Origin: Burkholderiaceae bacterium
GTDB taxonomy: Bacteria; Pseudomonadota; Gammaproteobacteria; Burkholderiales; Burkholderiaceae_C
DNA: 64,000 bases
Reading direction: 5' to 3'
Assembly: GCA_024235915.1 (NCBI GenBank)
Contig: JACKLO010000010.1
Span: forward strand, 62,001 to 126,000
Shown here piece by piece: positions 43,072 to 51,033 of the stretch. The translations under genes and the position numbers were made by a program. Each line of letters begins with the position of its first letter. The first letter of the stretch is position 1. The notes beneath the pieces were generated by a model. The model was given only the letters and a program-made list of their open reading frames with translations, made no database searches and was not told where the DNA came from.

Positions 43072-45320
43072 TCCAGTCGGGCAATGATGCGCTGGTTCTT
43101 CTCCAGCGCACCGCTCACGTCGGCAGCGCTCGCGTAGGCCAGGCCGTCGTCGACCTGGGTCACCGTCAGGCGCGCAATGCGCTTGTCCTTGTAGCCCAGC
43201 ACGCGCCCGTTGAGCTCGATGGGGTCACCGCGCATCAGCACGTTGAAGGACTGGCCGGTCTTCACGCCATGCTTCCTGCCCAGGTTGATGATGACCTGCC
43301 CACCGTCCACTGCCGCCACACGGCCCTTGAGCGGGTACTTCTGCGCCACCGTGGCAGCGATCTGCTGCGCCATGGCCGCCGCCAGCGCCGCCGGATCGGC
43401 CGGCGTGGGCGCCATCTCGGTGCGCACCAGGGCCAGTTGCGTGGTTTCGACGTCGATGGCACGCAGTGCCGCGGCCAGCTGCGCGCCCTGGCTGTTGAGC
43501 ACCCCCGAGACCATCAGCCGCGCCGCGAGCACGCGGCCCAGGCGGGTCTGCGCATCGGGGTCGGCCAGGGCCGAGGCGCCCAGGTTCATCTCGGCGATCA
43601 GCTTGTCCAGCAGCCGGCGTTCGACCAACGTGAAGCCGCGGGCCTGCAGTTCGCCGATCAGCGATTCCTGTAGCAGGCTGTCAAAGCCGATGCGGCCAGT
43701 CAGCGACTCGAGCGAGCGGTCCTGGAACGGCAGCACGCTCAGCGCCATCACGGGGGACGTCCAGTCGTCGGCGGGCGGCGCCCCTTTGGCCGGGCCGGCC
43801 TGCATGCGCGCCGCCAGGGCCTTGACGGTGTCGTCGATGTACTTCTGCTTTGTCGTGTCCTGTTCCGCGGCCAGGTTGTCACGCACCTGGCGCAGCAGGG
43901 CCGCCGTCATCGTGTCCTGCGGGTCCAGCGCCTGCGCACGTTCCAGCAGGGCCTTGGCGCGCGCCGGCTGGCCGCCCTGGTTCAGGGCCACGGCCAGGTT
44001 GGACAGCGCCGGCACCGAATGCCGGTCTTCCTTCAGCGCCTGTTCGTAGCGCTGCACCGCGGCCTGCGGGTTCTGCGCGCGTTCCAGGTTGCCCACGGCC
44101 ACGTTGGCCTGCGCCTTCTGCCAGCCGAAATCGGCCTCTGTCTGAGGCGCAGCTGCCTGTTTCAGTGCGGCACCGCCTTCGGCCACCTGGCCGCTGGCGG
44201 CCAGCGCGCGGCCGCGGATCAGGTAGGCGGCACTGCGCGTGGGCGAGGTGGCGATGATGTCGTTGGCCGCCTGCAGCGCCGCCTGCGGGTTGCCGCGGGC
44301 CAGCGCCACTTCGGCCAGGCCTTCGCGGCCCATCAGCGCCACCTCGGGATGCGTGCTCACGCCGGCCAGGGCCTGGAACTCGCGCTCCGCGGCGTCGAGC
44401 TGGCGCTGGCGCAGCAGGTCGTAGGCCTTCTCGGTGCGCAGGATGTGCTCGACGCTGGGCGGCGGCGGCAGCAGCGCCGGGTTCACCGGCTGGCTGCCGG
44501 CCACCGGCGGGATGAAGAAGAAGTCGCCCTCCAGTGAGGTGTTCTCCCAGGGCACCTGCTTGCCGCGCGAATCCAGGCGCACACCCAGGCGGGTGCGCTT
44601 GAAGACCTGCTCCACCGTCAGGCCCGGGCGCTCGATGTTGGTCAGCAGGTGCTGGGTGTAGAGGCCGTTGGCACCCTTGCCGTCGCTGGCCACGCCGCCC
44701 GGCGCGGTGGCGAAGGCCAGCAGCGAGCCACTGGGCGCGTCCATGGCCACCAAGCCGCCATTCGCCGCCGCCGAGCGTGATGCGGTGGCAAACGGGTTGT
44801 CGCGGCAGGCGTCGAGCACGACGATGTTGACGCGGTTCTTCGCCGCGGCCATCTTGTCGAGCACCTGCTGCGCGTCGACGGCCTTGAAGGGCACCTCGTC
44901 CTCGCGCTGGATGGCCTGGCCCACCGGCAGCAGGAAGTTGCGCCCCTTGACCTGCACGCCGTGACCGGCGAAGTAGAACAGGCCGATGCTGTCGCCCTTG
45001 AGCCGGTCACCGAAGTTGCGGATGGCCGCGTCCATGCGGCGCTGGTCGACGTCGAGTTGCAGGTCGACCTGGAAACCGGCCCGCTGCAGCACCTTGGCCA
45101 TGGCCTGCGCGTCGTTGGCCGGGTTGTCCAGCGGCATCTGCGCATAGCGGCTGTTGCCGATGACCAGCGCCTGGCGCGATTCGGCGGCGTGCACCGACGG
45201 CAACAGCGTCGCGCCGGCAGCGAGCGCCAAGGCAAACAGGCGCGTCAACCGGGACAGGCTGGACCGTGCCGTGCCAAAGACGGCGGGCGCGGGGGCGGGG
45301 GTGAAGGTCTGGAGCTGCAT
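43068..45320 (-). CDS. Exported caspase-like (C14) protease with TPRs and CsgG-like tail (operon gene 1)
   Basis: A 750-residue first gene of the operon. A signal peptide (to about LLPSVHA, residue 45) sends it to the periplasm. Residues 48-270 are a peptidase C14/orthocaspase domain: ALVIGNSRYAQMPLDNPANDA, the catalytic His120 in FYFAGHGVQ and Cys172 in VVLDACRDNPF, both intact. TPR-like helices span about 300-490. The C-terminal 230 residues are CsgG/FlgT-like (LSVLPFQDRSLESLTGRIGF; LVERRLLDKLIAEMNLGASAL) with a small beta domain (GRVAAVDGGQVIINLGRKHGVKTGQSF) as in FlgT. Bacterial caspases cut after Arg/Lys as a rule. Here it could process the adhesin or its partners, or be only a scaffold. 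SD sequence weak (GAGGCC). Confidence 0.87.
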   Translation of the reverse strand: MQLQTFTPAPAPAVFGTARSSLSRLTRLFALALAAGATLLPSVHAAESRQALVIGNSRYAQMPLDNPANDAQAMAKVLQRAGFQVDLQLDVDQRRMDAAIRNFGDRLKGDSIGLFYFAGHGVQVKGRNFLLPVGQAIQREDEVPFKAVDAQQVLDKMAAAKNRVNIVVLDACRDNPFATASRSAAANGGLVAMDAPSGSLLAFATAPGGVASDGKGANGLYTQHLLTNIERPGLTVEQVFKRTRLGVRLDSRGKQVPWENTSLEGDFFFIPPVAGSQPVNPALLPPPPSVEHILRTEKAYDLLRQRQLDAAEREFQALAGVSTHPEVALMGREGLAEVALARGNPQAALQAANDIIATSPTRSAAYLIRGRALAASGQVAEGGAALKQAAAPQTEADFGWQKAQANVAVGNLERAQNPQAAVQRYEQALKEDRHSVPALSNLAVALNQGGQPARAKALLERAQALDPQDTMTAALLRQVRDNLAAEQDTTKQKYIDDTVKALAARMQAGPAKGAPPADDWTSPVMALSVLPFQDRSLESLTGRIGFDSLLQESLIGELQARGFTLVERRLLDKLIAEMNLGASALADPDAQTRLGRVLAARLMVSGVLNSQGAQLAAALRAIDVETTQLALVRTEMAPTPADPAALAAAMAQQIAATVAQKYPLKGRVAAVDGGQVIINLGRKHGVKTGQSFNVLMRGDPIELNGRVLGYKDKRIARLTVTQVDDGLAYASAADVSGALEKNQRIIARLE

Positions 45321-45417
45321 CGTTGGCCTCGAGTCGTCGTCGCTCCATGGCCGGACGGAAACATCCGGACACGCAAGGATTGCACCACAGGCGCCAGCCT
45401 AGGGCCTACCCCCCGTA

Positions 45418-45439
45418 AGGGGCGGGAAACCCCGCCCCT
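45418..45439 (-). promoter_or_regulatory. Perfect GC hairpin between methyltransferase gene and secretion operon
   Basis: AGGGGCGGG and CCCGCCCCT pair over 9 bp around a 4-base loop, in a 173-base gap between two same-strand genes. It may terminate the upstream genes (no T-run follows on the exit side) or be part of the operon's control region. CTAGGG/CCCTAG-like words on both sides suggest a further operator. Confidence 0.45.
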
Positions 45440-45493
45440 AGTCCTTGGGAGCTGCGGTTTCGCGGACGCCGCAATCGTGAAGGATGCGGCGGT

Positions 45494-46135
45494 TCAATGC
45501 GGCCGCCGCCAGGCCAGAAAGAGGTTGTTCGCCGGCATCACCTGCCGGCCGTGCCATTGCAGGCCCGCCGCATCGGCCTGCGCCTGCAGATCCGCCAGAC
45601 GCCGCAGCCCCCAGGCGGGATCACGCGCCCGCAGGCTGGCATCGAACGCGGCGTTGCTGGCGGCCAGCGGCTCGCCGTCGACCACGAAGGGCCCATACAG
45701 CAGCAGCCAGCCACCGGGGGCCAGCACACGGGCCGCACCCTGCATCAGTGCCGGCGTCACGGCCCAGGGCGAGATGTGCACGAGGTTGGCGGCGAACACG
45801 GCGGTCCATCCGCCGGTCTGACCTTCGAGACCGGGCCAGGGATCCCGACAGACGTCCAGCCGCTGCGCTGGCGCGACGTTGGGCAGGCCGGCGCAGCGCG
45901 CGGGAATGGTCTGCAGGGCGCCGGCATCGACATCGGTGGGCTGCCAGAACCAGCCCGGGCACGCGGCGGCGACATGGGCGGCGTGCTGCCCCGTGCCGCT
46001 GGCGAGTTCCAGCACGGCCGCCTCGGGCGGCAGGTGGGCACGCAGCTGGGCCAGGATGGGGTCACGGTTGCGTGCTGCGGCCTCGCTGAAGGCGAGTCCC
46101 GGCAAATCCGGTTGCGGCGGTGGTCGATCACTCAT
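45494..46135 (-). CDS. DUF938-family SAM-dependent methyltransferase
   Basis: A 213-residue protein of the DUF938 family. After the family's SEAAARNRDPILAQL opening comes the SAM-binding motif I VLELASGTGQHAAHVA, then the acidic turn PTDVDAGAL and a motif near FAANLVHISPW. Substrate unknown. Start ATG 46135 gives the family's usual N-terminus; an in-frame start at 46186 would add 17 non-conserved residues. It overlaps the upstream small gene by 8 bases, so the trio NUDIX, small protein and methyltransferase is one operon. Confidence 0.85.
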   Translation of the reverse strand: MSDRPPPQPDLPGLAFSEAAARNRDPILAQLRAHLPPEAAVLELASGTGQHAAHVAAACPGWFWQPTDVDAGALQTIPARCAGLPNVAPAQRLDVCRDPWPGLEGQTGGWTAVFAANLVHISPWAVTPALMQGAARVLAPGGWLLLYGPFVVDGEPLAASNAAFDASLRARDPAWGLRRLADLQAQADAAGLQWHGRQVMPANNLFLAWRRPH

Positions 46136-46484
46136 CGTCAGCGGCCTCAGCCGTGAGCACCAGCCGCTGCCGGCGCGCGCCGCCACCCACCTGCGTCACC
46201 GCCCGCAGACGCAAGGCCTGCCCGGCCGGCAGCGTACGGCGGCAGTGGAAGTCGAGCACGTCGGTGTCGCCGGGGCCACGGGCGTCGATGCGGCGCGCCC
46301 ATTCACGCTGGCCATCGATCTCCAGCGTCACCGCCAGCCAGCCACGGCCATCGTCGTCCGCCGGAAGCCGCACGCGGAACTGCAGGTCGAGGTCGAACAG
46401 GCGCTCGCGGCGCAGCACCGGCGGCACGTTGAGCACCGCGATGTCGGCCTCGCCGGCGTCCACCGCCCAGCGTTCGGCCGTCAT
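46128..46484 (-). CDS. Small protein of unknown function, beta-rich
   Basis: A 118-residue protein that I do not recognise. It reads as a beta-sandwich: FDLDLQFRVRLPADDDGRGWLAV, LEIDGQREWARRIDARGPGDTD and VLDFHCRRTLPAGQALRLRAVTQ. There is no signal peptide and one Cys. It overlaps the NUDIX stop (ATGA) and the methyltransferase start, so the three are made together. Frame and codon use look real. Confidence 0.65.
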   Translation of the reverse strand: MTAERWAVDAGEADIAVLNVPPVLRRERLFDLDLQFRVRLPADDDGRGWLAVTLEIDGQREWARRIDARGPGDTDVLDFHCRRTLPAGQALRLRAVTQVGGGARRQRLVLTAEAADDE

Positions 46485-46951
46485 GCGGCCGCAGGCTGCT
46501 GCAGGCGGCGCAGCAGGTCGTGCAGGTCGAGCCTTTGTGTCAGCACTGCAGCCAGGCGCGGCGTCACCCGCAGCGGCGCCAGGTCGAAGCGGAACCAGCC
46601 GAAGCCGTCCATCTCTGGCAGGCGGTGCCCGCGGGCATCGCTGAAGCGGCTGTCGCAGTGCATCGTGGCCGGGTCCAGGCGTGGCTGCAGGCTGGCGAAC
46701 AGGTGCAGGTCCTTGCGCGGTCGATAGGGCAGGCGGCCCAGGTCGAGCAGGCCGCGTGGGTCCAGCGCCAGGCCGGTTTCCTCGCGGGTCTCACGCAGCG
46801 CCGCGTGCAGTGGCGTTTCGCCGGGGTCGGGCCGACCCTTGGGCAGGTCCCAATGGTCCTGCCCGGTCACGTGGCACAGCAGCAGCTCGCCGGCCGGGTT
46901 GACGATGACGGTGCCGCAGCTCAGCGTGCGCAAGACAGGGGCGTGGAACAT
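46481..46951 (-). CDS. NUDIX hydrolase
   Basis: A 156-residue enzyme. The Nudix box is complete: LPKGRPDPGETPLHAALRET continues to REETGL, giving GX5EX7REXXEEXG, which binds Mg and cleaves a nucleoside diphosphate-X substrate. WDLPKG before the box and the length suggest a dinucleoside polyphosphate or (p)ppN hydrolase, but the substrate is not settled. The frame runs open far upstream to 48247 across an opposite-strand gene; that extension is not conserved-looking, so the start is placed at ATG 46951 (46969 possible). Confidence 0.85.
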   Translation of the reverse strand: MFHAPVLRTLSCGTVIVNPAGELLLCHVTGQDHWDLPKGRPDPGETPLHAALRETREETGLALDPRGLLDLGRLPYRPRKDLHLFASLQPRLDPATMHCDSRFSDARGHRLPEMDGFGWFRFDLAPLRVTPRLAAVLTQRLDLHDLLRRLQQPAAA

Positions 46952-47086
46952 GCCCGAAGCATGCCGCATGCGCACGACGCCTGCATGACGGGGTTGGGCC
47001 GGGCCCTGGGGCGGCGTGATGGGTGCCACCCGGTGGCGCCCCGCAAGCGGCCGGTGTCCGGCGATTCCGGTACGCTCTCGCCCCCC

Positions 47087-47521
47087 ATGCCTGACGCCAG
47101 CGATCCGCACGACCTGCAGCGCTTCATCACGGCCCAGGCCCCGGTCTGGGACACGGTGAGCGCAGAACTGCGCGCCGGCGACAAGCGCAGCCACTGGATG
47201 TGGTTCGTCTTCCCGCAGCTGGCCGTGCTGGGCCGCAGCGAGACGGCCCGCCGCTTCGGCCTGGCCGGCCTGGACGACGCACGCGCCTATGTGGCCCACC
47301 CCCTGCTGGGCCAGCGGCTGCGCGAGGCCTGCCAATGGCTGCTGCAGGCGGCACCGGGGCGCAGCAGCTTGGACATCCTTGGCCCGCCCGACCACCTGAA
47401 GCTGCGCAGTTCCATGACCCTGTTTGCGGCCGCGGTGCCTGACGAACCGCTGTTCAACGCCGTGCTGGTACGCTACGACGACGGTGTGCCCGATCCCCTG
47501 ACCGTGGACGCACTGCCGTGA
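47087..47521 (+). CDS. DUF1810-family protein
   Basis: A 144-residue protein of the DUF1810 (YfeK-like calpastatin-annotated) family. Hallmarks are DLQRFITAQ, the SHWMWFVFPQL block, RFGLAGLDDARAYVAHPLLG and a KLRSSMTLF segment. Biochemical role unknown; plant and bacterial members have been linked loosely to ADP-ribose binding folds, which I cannot confirm from sequence. ATG 47087 is the family start. Its stop overlaps the next gene's GTG. Confidence 0.85.
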   Translation: MPDASDPHDLQRFITAQAPVWDTVSAELRAGDKRSHWMWFVFPQLAVLGRSETARRFGLAGLDDARAYVAHPLLGQRLREACQWLLQAAPGRSSLDILGPPDHLKLRSSMTLFAAAVPDEPLFNAVLVRYDDGVPDPLTVDALP

Positions 47522-47865
47522 CCACCCCCGAATCTCCGCCGCCCGGCCTGCCTCAGGGCCTGCCGCACGAGCCCTTCGTGCCCACCAGCCGGCGTCGGCG
47601 CCTGGTGATCGCCGGCCTGGCCCTGGGCATGACGACGACGATCGGCCTGGCCATGCTGACACCCCATGCGGCTGCCATCCGGGCGGCATTGGCGGCGAAG
47701 TTCGCCGAGCCGCCACCCTGCCGACCGGGGCAGCTGCGCGGCTGCGTGGGCGGTGCCATGGACATCTTCGTGCTGCCGGCCTCAGCGCCCGCATCTTCGG
47801 CCGGGCCGGCGCTGCCGCAACCGGCATCGGCACCCCCGTCGGCGCCCGCATCGTCCAGCACTTGA
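47518..47865 (+). CDS. Small single-span membrane protein, unknown
   Basis: A 115-residue protein starting at GTG 47518 (GTGA overlap with the DUF1810 stop). A basic stretch (SRRRR) precedes one hydrophobic helix (LVIAGLALGMTTTIGLAML, about 29-48). A short segment with two Cys (PPCRPGQLRGCVGG) and a Pro/Ser/Ala tail follow. The layout suggests an N-in membrane protein with a periplasmic tail whose Cys pair could bond. No family recognised. Confidence 0.55.
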   Translation: MTTPESPPPGLPQGLPHEPFVPTSRRRRLVIAGLALGMTTTIGLAMLTPHAAAIRAALAAKFAEPPPCRPGQLRGCVGGAMDIFVLPASAPASSAGPALPQPASAPPSAPASSST

Positions 47866-47945
47866 GCGGCCAGCGCAGCCGCGGCACGCCCCGCGGTTGA
47901 CGTCCGCCAGCACAGCCCCGAGCATCGCGCCCACGGGGGGAAGCG

Positions 47946-49595
47946 ATGGATCTGGTCTGCATGGCCGACAGCGCCTGGCGCAGCCTGAACCAGGTCATGG
48001 TCTTCGGCGCAGCGGTCTTCGTGCTGCTGATGTTCGTGGTGTCGACGCTCGGCACACCGCTGGTGATGTGGCTGTACCGGCGGCGCGTGGTGGCCCTGAT
48101 GTCGGCCCGCGACGACGCCGAGCGCGACGACGCCGATGCCGAGGCCCTGCCGGGCCGCCACCGCGCCACACCGGCCCCGCTGGCGGCGGGCCAGCTGGCG
48201 GCGGAAGCCGCCAACCGCCAGAAGCGGCTGCGCAACGTGCTGATCACGGCCTGCGCCGTCTATTCACTGGTGGCCGGGCTGATGATGACCTTTTCGCCCG
48301 ATGTGGTGCTGGACGCCAAGGCCGCCGCGTTGCCGGAGCGTACGCCGCTGCAGTGGGGCCTGACGGTGCTGTTCGATGCGCTGCTCGTCGGCGCCCTGTG
48401 CATGCCCATCGTGCTCATCGGCACTGCGCATCCGCGCTTCTCGCGCCTGTACTGGCGCCGCTTCGTGCCGCTGTTCCTGGCCGCGGCGGCGGTGCGCTGG
48501 TCGGTGCACACCGACGACAGCGACGGCGCCACCCTGGGCATGGCCTTCCTGGCGCTGTCGCTGGGCGGCTGTTTCGTGGCGCTGTTCTGGCTGGCGGTGG
48601 CGCGGCGCCACGCACGCCAGGTGGCGCCCTTGCTCAACGTGTTGATGGGCACGATGTACGCCGGCATGGCGATGGTGCTGTGGGTGCTGCTGGTGGTGGG
48701 GCGCTGTGCCGACGAGGCCACCCTGGGGTTCACCGTGCTGGCCGCGCTGGTGCCCGCGCTGGGCACGGCCTGGTTTGCCTGGCGGCTGGTGCGCTGGTTG
48801 AGCCAGCGCTACGAGCGCAAGGCGGTCAGCGACGCGCAACTGCAGACGGGCAGCTGGCTGCTGATGCTGACGGTCTTCGTCGCGCTGGCGGTGCTGGGCT
48901 TCGAGCGCCAGGCCAGCGGGCCCTGGCTGCCGCTGCTGCTCGGCGCCAACGTGGTGGCGCTGGCCGTCTACGCGGCGGGCCTGCGGCGCGTGCCGCCCTG
49001 GCCACAGCCGCGCGCCCTGCTGCTGCTGCGCGTGTTCGCCCACGACGAACGGGGTGAGCGTCTGCTCGACGAGACGGCCTTCCGCTGGCGCTTCATCGGC
49101 CCCATCCACATGATCGGCGGGCCGGACATGGCGCAGCAGACGCTGGACCCTCACGAGCTGCTGGCTTTCATCCGCGGCCGCGCGCGCGAGCAGTTCGTGA
49201 CCACCCGCGAGCAGCTCGCTGAACGTCTGGACACGCTCGACGAGCATCCCGACCCGGATCGCCGCTACCGCGTCAACGAGCTGTTCTGCTTCGCCAACGT
49301 CTGGCAGGCCGGCGTGCAGGCGTTGCTGGCGCGCAGCGACGTGGTGCTGCTGGACCTGCGCGGCTTCACCCGCCAGCGCGACGGCACGGCCTACGAAATC
49401 GGCCTGCTGGCGCGCGAGGGCGCCCTGACCCGCACCGTGTGCCTGGTCGACGAAGGCACCGACCTGGCGGCTGTGCAGGCCCTGATCACCGCCCAGGGCC
49501 ACACCGGGCTGGACGAGGCCCGCGTGCTCACTGCCGGCAGCGCGCTGGACGCCAAGGCGCTGTTCGGCGCGCTGGCGGCCGCCGCGTCGGCCTAG
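47946..49595 (+). CDS. Polytopic membrane protein with deoxyribosyltransferase/TIR-like C-terminal domain
   Basis: A 549-residue protein. The first 360 residues hold about eight to nine hydrophobic helices with a charged cytoplasmic loop near 55-85. The last 190 residues are a soluble alpha/beta domain: ALLLLRVFAHDERGERLL, FIGPIHMIGGPDMAQ, then LLARSDVVLLDLRGF, RQRDGTAYEIGLL and RTVCLVDEG. The D-GTAYEIG turn (Glu484) is the catalytic-loop pattern of nucleoside deoxyribosyltransferases and related TIR-like folds, which split N-glycosidic bonds. That likeness is from pattern, not a search. It stands alone; its stop overlaps the opposite-strand CoA-transferase stop on CTAG. Possible membrane sensor-effector. 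Confidence 0.65.
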   Translation: MDLVCMADSAWRSLNQVMVFGAAVFVLLMFVVSTLGTPLVMWLYRRRVVALMSARDDAERDDADAEALPGRHRATPAPLAAGQLAAEAANRQKRLRNVLITACAVYSLVAGLMMTFSPDVVLDAKAAALPERTPLQWGLTVLFDALLVGALCMPIVLIGTAHPRFSRLYWRRFVPLFLAAAAVRWSVHTDDSDGATLGMAFLALSLGGCFVALFWLAVARRHARQVAPLLNVLMGTMYAGMAMVLWVLLVVGRCADEATLGFTVLAALVPALGTAWFAWRLVRWLSQRYERKAVSDAQLQTGSWLLMLTVFVALAVLGFERQASGPWLPLLLGANVVALAVYAAGLRRVPPWPQPRALLLLRVFAHDERGERLLDETAFRWRFIGPIHMIGGPDMAQQTLDPHELLAFIRGRAREQFVTTREQLAERLDTLDEHPDPDRRYRVNELFCFANVWQAGVQALLARSDVVLLDLRGFTRQRDGTAYEIGLLAREGALTRTVCLVDEGTDLAAVQALITAQGHTGLDEARVLTAGSALDAKALFGALAAAASA

Positions 49596-50776
49596 TCGTC
49601 GTCGCCCTTTGGTGTGGGCCAACCACCGGCCAGCTCACCATCGTGCGCGCCCAGCGGCGGCGCCGGCGTGCGCAGCCGGCCAGGCGTGGCGGACAGCTTG
49701 GGCACGATGCCGGGCACCTTCAGCGGCCGGCCGGCGTGGTCCTGCGTCTGCACGATCATGCCGCGCGCCTGGTACTGCGGGTCGGCGGCGATGTCGGCCA
49801 CGGTGTAGATGCGCCCGGCCGGCACCTGCGCCGCGTCCAGCGTCGCCAGCACGTGGTCGATGGGGTGCTGCCCGGTCCAGTCGCCAATGGCGCCGTCGAT
49901 CTCGGCCACCCGGGCCACACGGCCGGTGTTGCCCTGCAACGCCGGGTCGGTGGCCAGGTCGGCGCGGCCGATGGCTGCCATCAGGCGGCGGAAGATGCCG
50001 TCGCCATTGCCGGCCACCAGCACCCAGGCGCCGTCGGCACAGCGGTAGGCGTTGCTCGGCGCGATGCCGGGCAGGGCACTGCCGGCCGCCTGGCGCACGC
50101 TGCCAAAGGCGTCGTACTCCGGCAGCAGGCTTTCCATCACGTTGAACACGGCCTCGTACAGCGCCACGTCCACCACCTGGCCGACGCCGCCGTTGACCTC
50201 ACGGTGGCGCAGCGCCGTCAACACGCCGATCACCCCGTGCAGCGCCGCCAGCGTGTCACCTAGGCTCACGCCCACACGCACCGGCACCCGGCCGGGTTCG
50301 GCCGTCAGGTGGCGCAGGCCGCCCATGGCCTCGGCGATGACGCCGAAGCCCGGCTTGCCGGCGTACGGCCCGGTCTGCCCATAGCCGGAGATGCGCAGCA
50401 TGATCAGCTTCGGGTTCAGCGCGTGCAGCGTGGCCCAGCCCAGGCCCCAGCCTTCCAGCGTGCCGGGCTTGAAGTTCTCGATCAGCACGTCGGCCTCGGC
50501 GGCCAGGGCGCGCACGGCCGTCTGGCCTTCGGCGGTGCGCAGGTCGAGCGCCACGCTGCGCTTGTTGCGCGACTGCACCTCCCACCACACCGAGGTGCCG
50601 TCGCGCAGCAGCCGCCACTGGCGCAGCGGGTCGCCGCCGGCCGGGGGTTCGACCTTGATCACGTCGGCGCCGAAGTCGGCCAGCGTCTTGCCGGCGAACG
50701 GGCCCGCGATCAGCTGGCCCAGTTCCAGCACCTTGACGCCGTGCAGGGCGTCCTTCCCGGGGTCTACGTTCGTCAT
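49592..50776 (-). CDS. CaiB/BaiF (class III) CoA-transferase
   Basis: A 394-residue enzyme of family III, which moves CoA between carboxylic acids through an aspartyl-CoA anhydride. Typical blocks are VLELGQLIAGPFAGKTLADFGADVIKVEPP, NKRSVALDLRTAEGQ, LIENFKPGTLEGWGLGW and SGYGQTGPYAGKPGFGVIAEAMGGL. The catalytic Asp should lie in the VDVALYEAVFNVMESL region. Start ATG 50776. It is a single gene with convergent overlap at its 3' end. The acid is unknown; the catabolic TetR operon 1 kb away is a possible context. Confidence 0.88.
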   Translation of the reverse strand: MTNVDPGKDALHGVKVLELGQLIAGPFAGKTLADFGADVIKVEPPAGGDPLRQWRLLRDGTSVWWEVQSRNKRSVALDLRTAEGQTAVRALAAEADVLIENFKPGTLEGWGLGWATLHALNPKLIMLRISGYGQTGPYAGKPGFGVIAEAMGGLRHLTAEPGRVPVRVGVSLGDTLAALHGVIGVLTALRHREVNGGVGQVVDVALYEAVFNVMESLLPEYDAFGSVRQAAGSALPGIAPSNAYRCADGAWVLVAGNGDGIFRRLMAAIGRADLATDPALQGNTGRVARVAEIDGAIGDWTGQHPIDHVLATLDAAQVPAGRIYTVADIAADPQYQARGMIVQTQDHAGRPLKVPGIVPKLSATPGRLRTPAPPLGAHDGELAGGWPTPKGDDD

Positions 50777-50808
50777 GCCCGCAAGCGTAGCGCCGCTACC
50801 ATCACCCG

Positions 50809-51033
50809 ATGATGGACGACGAACGCCAGCGCCTGGACGACCGCCTGGTCGACCTGGAGGTCAAGCTCAGCTGGGCCGACGACCTGCTCGAACAGCTGAA
50901 CAACGTGGTCGCCCGCCAGCAAGGGCAGATCGACACCTTGGCCAGGGAAATCGCCGCCTTGCGCGCGCAGGCCGCCAGCGGCGGGCCCGACGCGCCACGC
51001 AGCCTGCGCGACGAACTGCCGCCGCATTACTGA
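50809..51033 (+). CDS. slyX: SlyX-family protein
   Basis: A 74-residue coiled-coil protein of the SlyX family. The chain is heptad-like from DDRLVDLEVKLSWADDLLEQLNNVV onward and ends in the family tail SLRDELPPHY. Function is unknown across the family. ATGATG at 50809/50812 leaves the exact start open by one codon. Its 3' end overlaps the opposite-strand acetyltransferase by 7 bases. Confidence 0.9.
   Translation: MMDDERQRLDDRLVDLEVKLSWADDLLEQLNNVVARQQGQIDTLAREIAALRAQAASGGPDAPRSLRDELPPHY

Noticed and set aside
46481..48247. 588-codon version of the NUDIX gene
   Set aside because: The extension lies opposite real plus-strand genes and shows no conserved sequence; the Nudix protein is complete from 46951.
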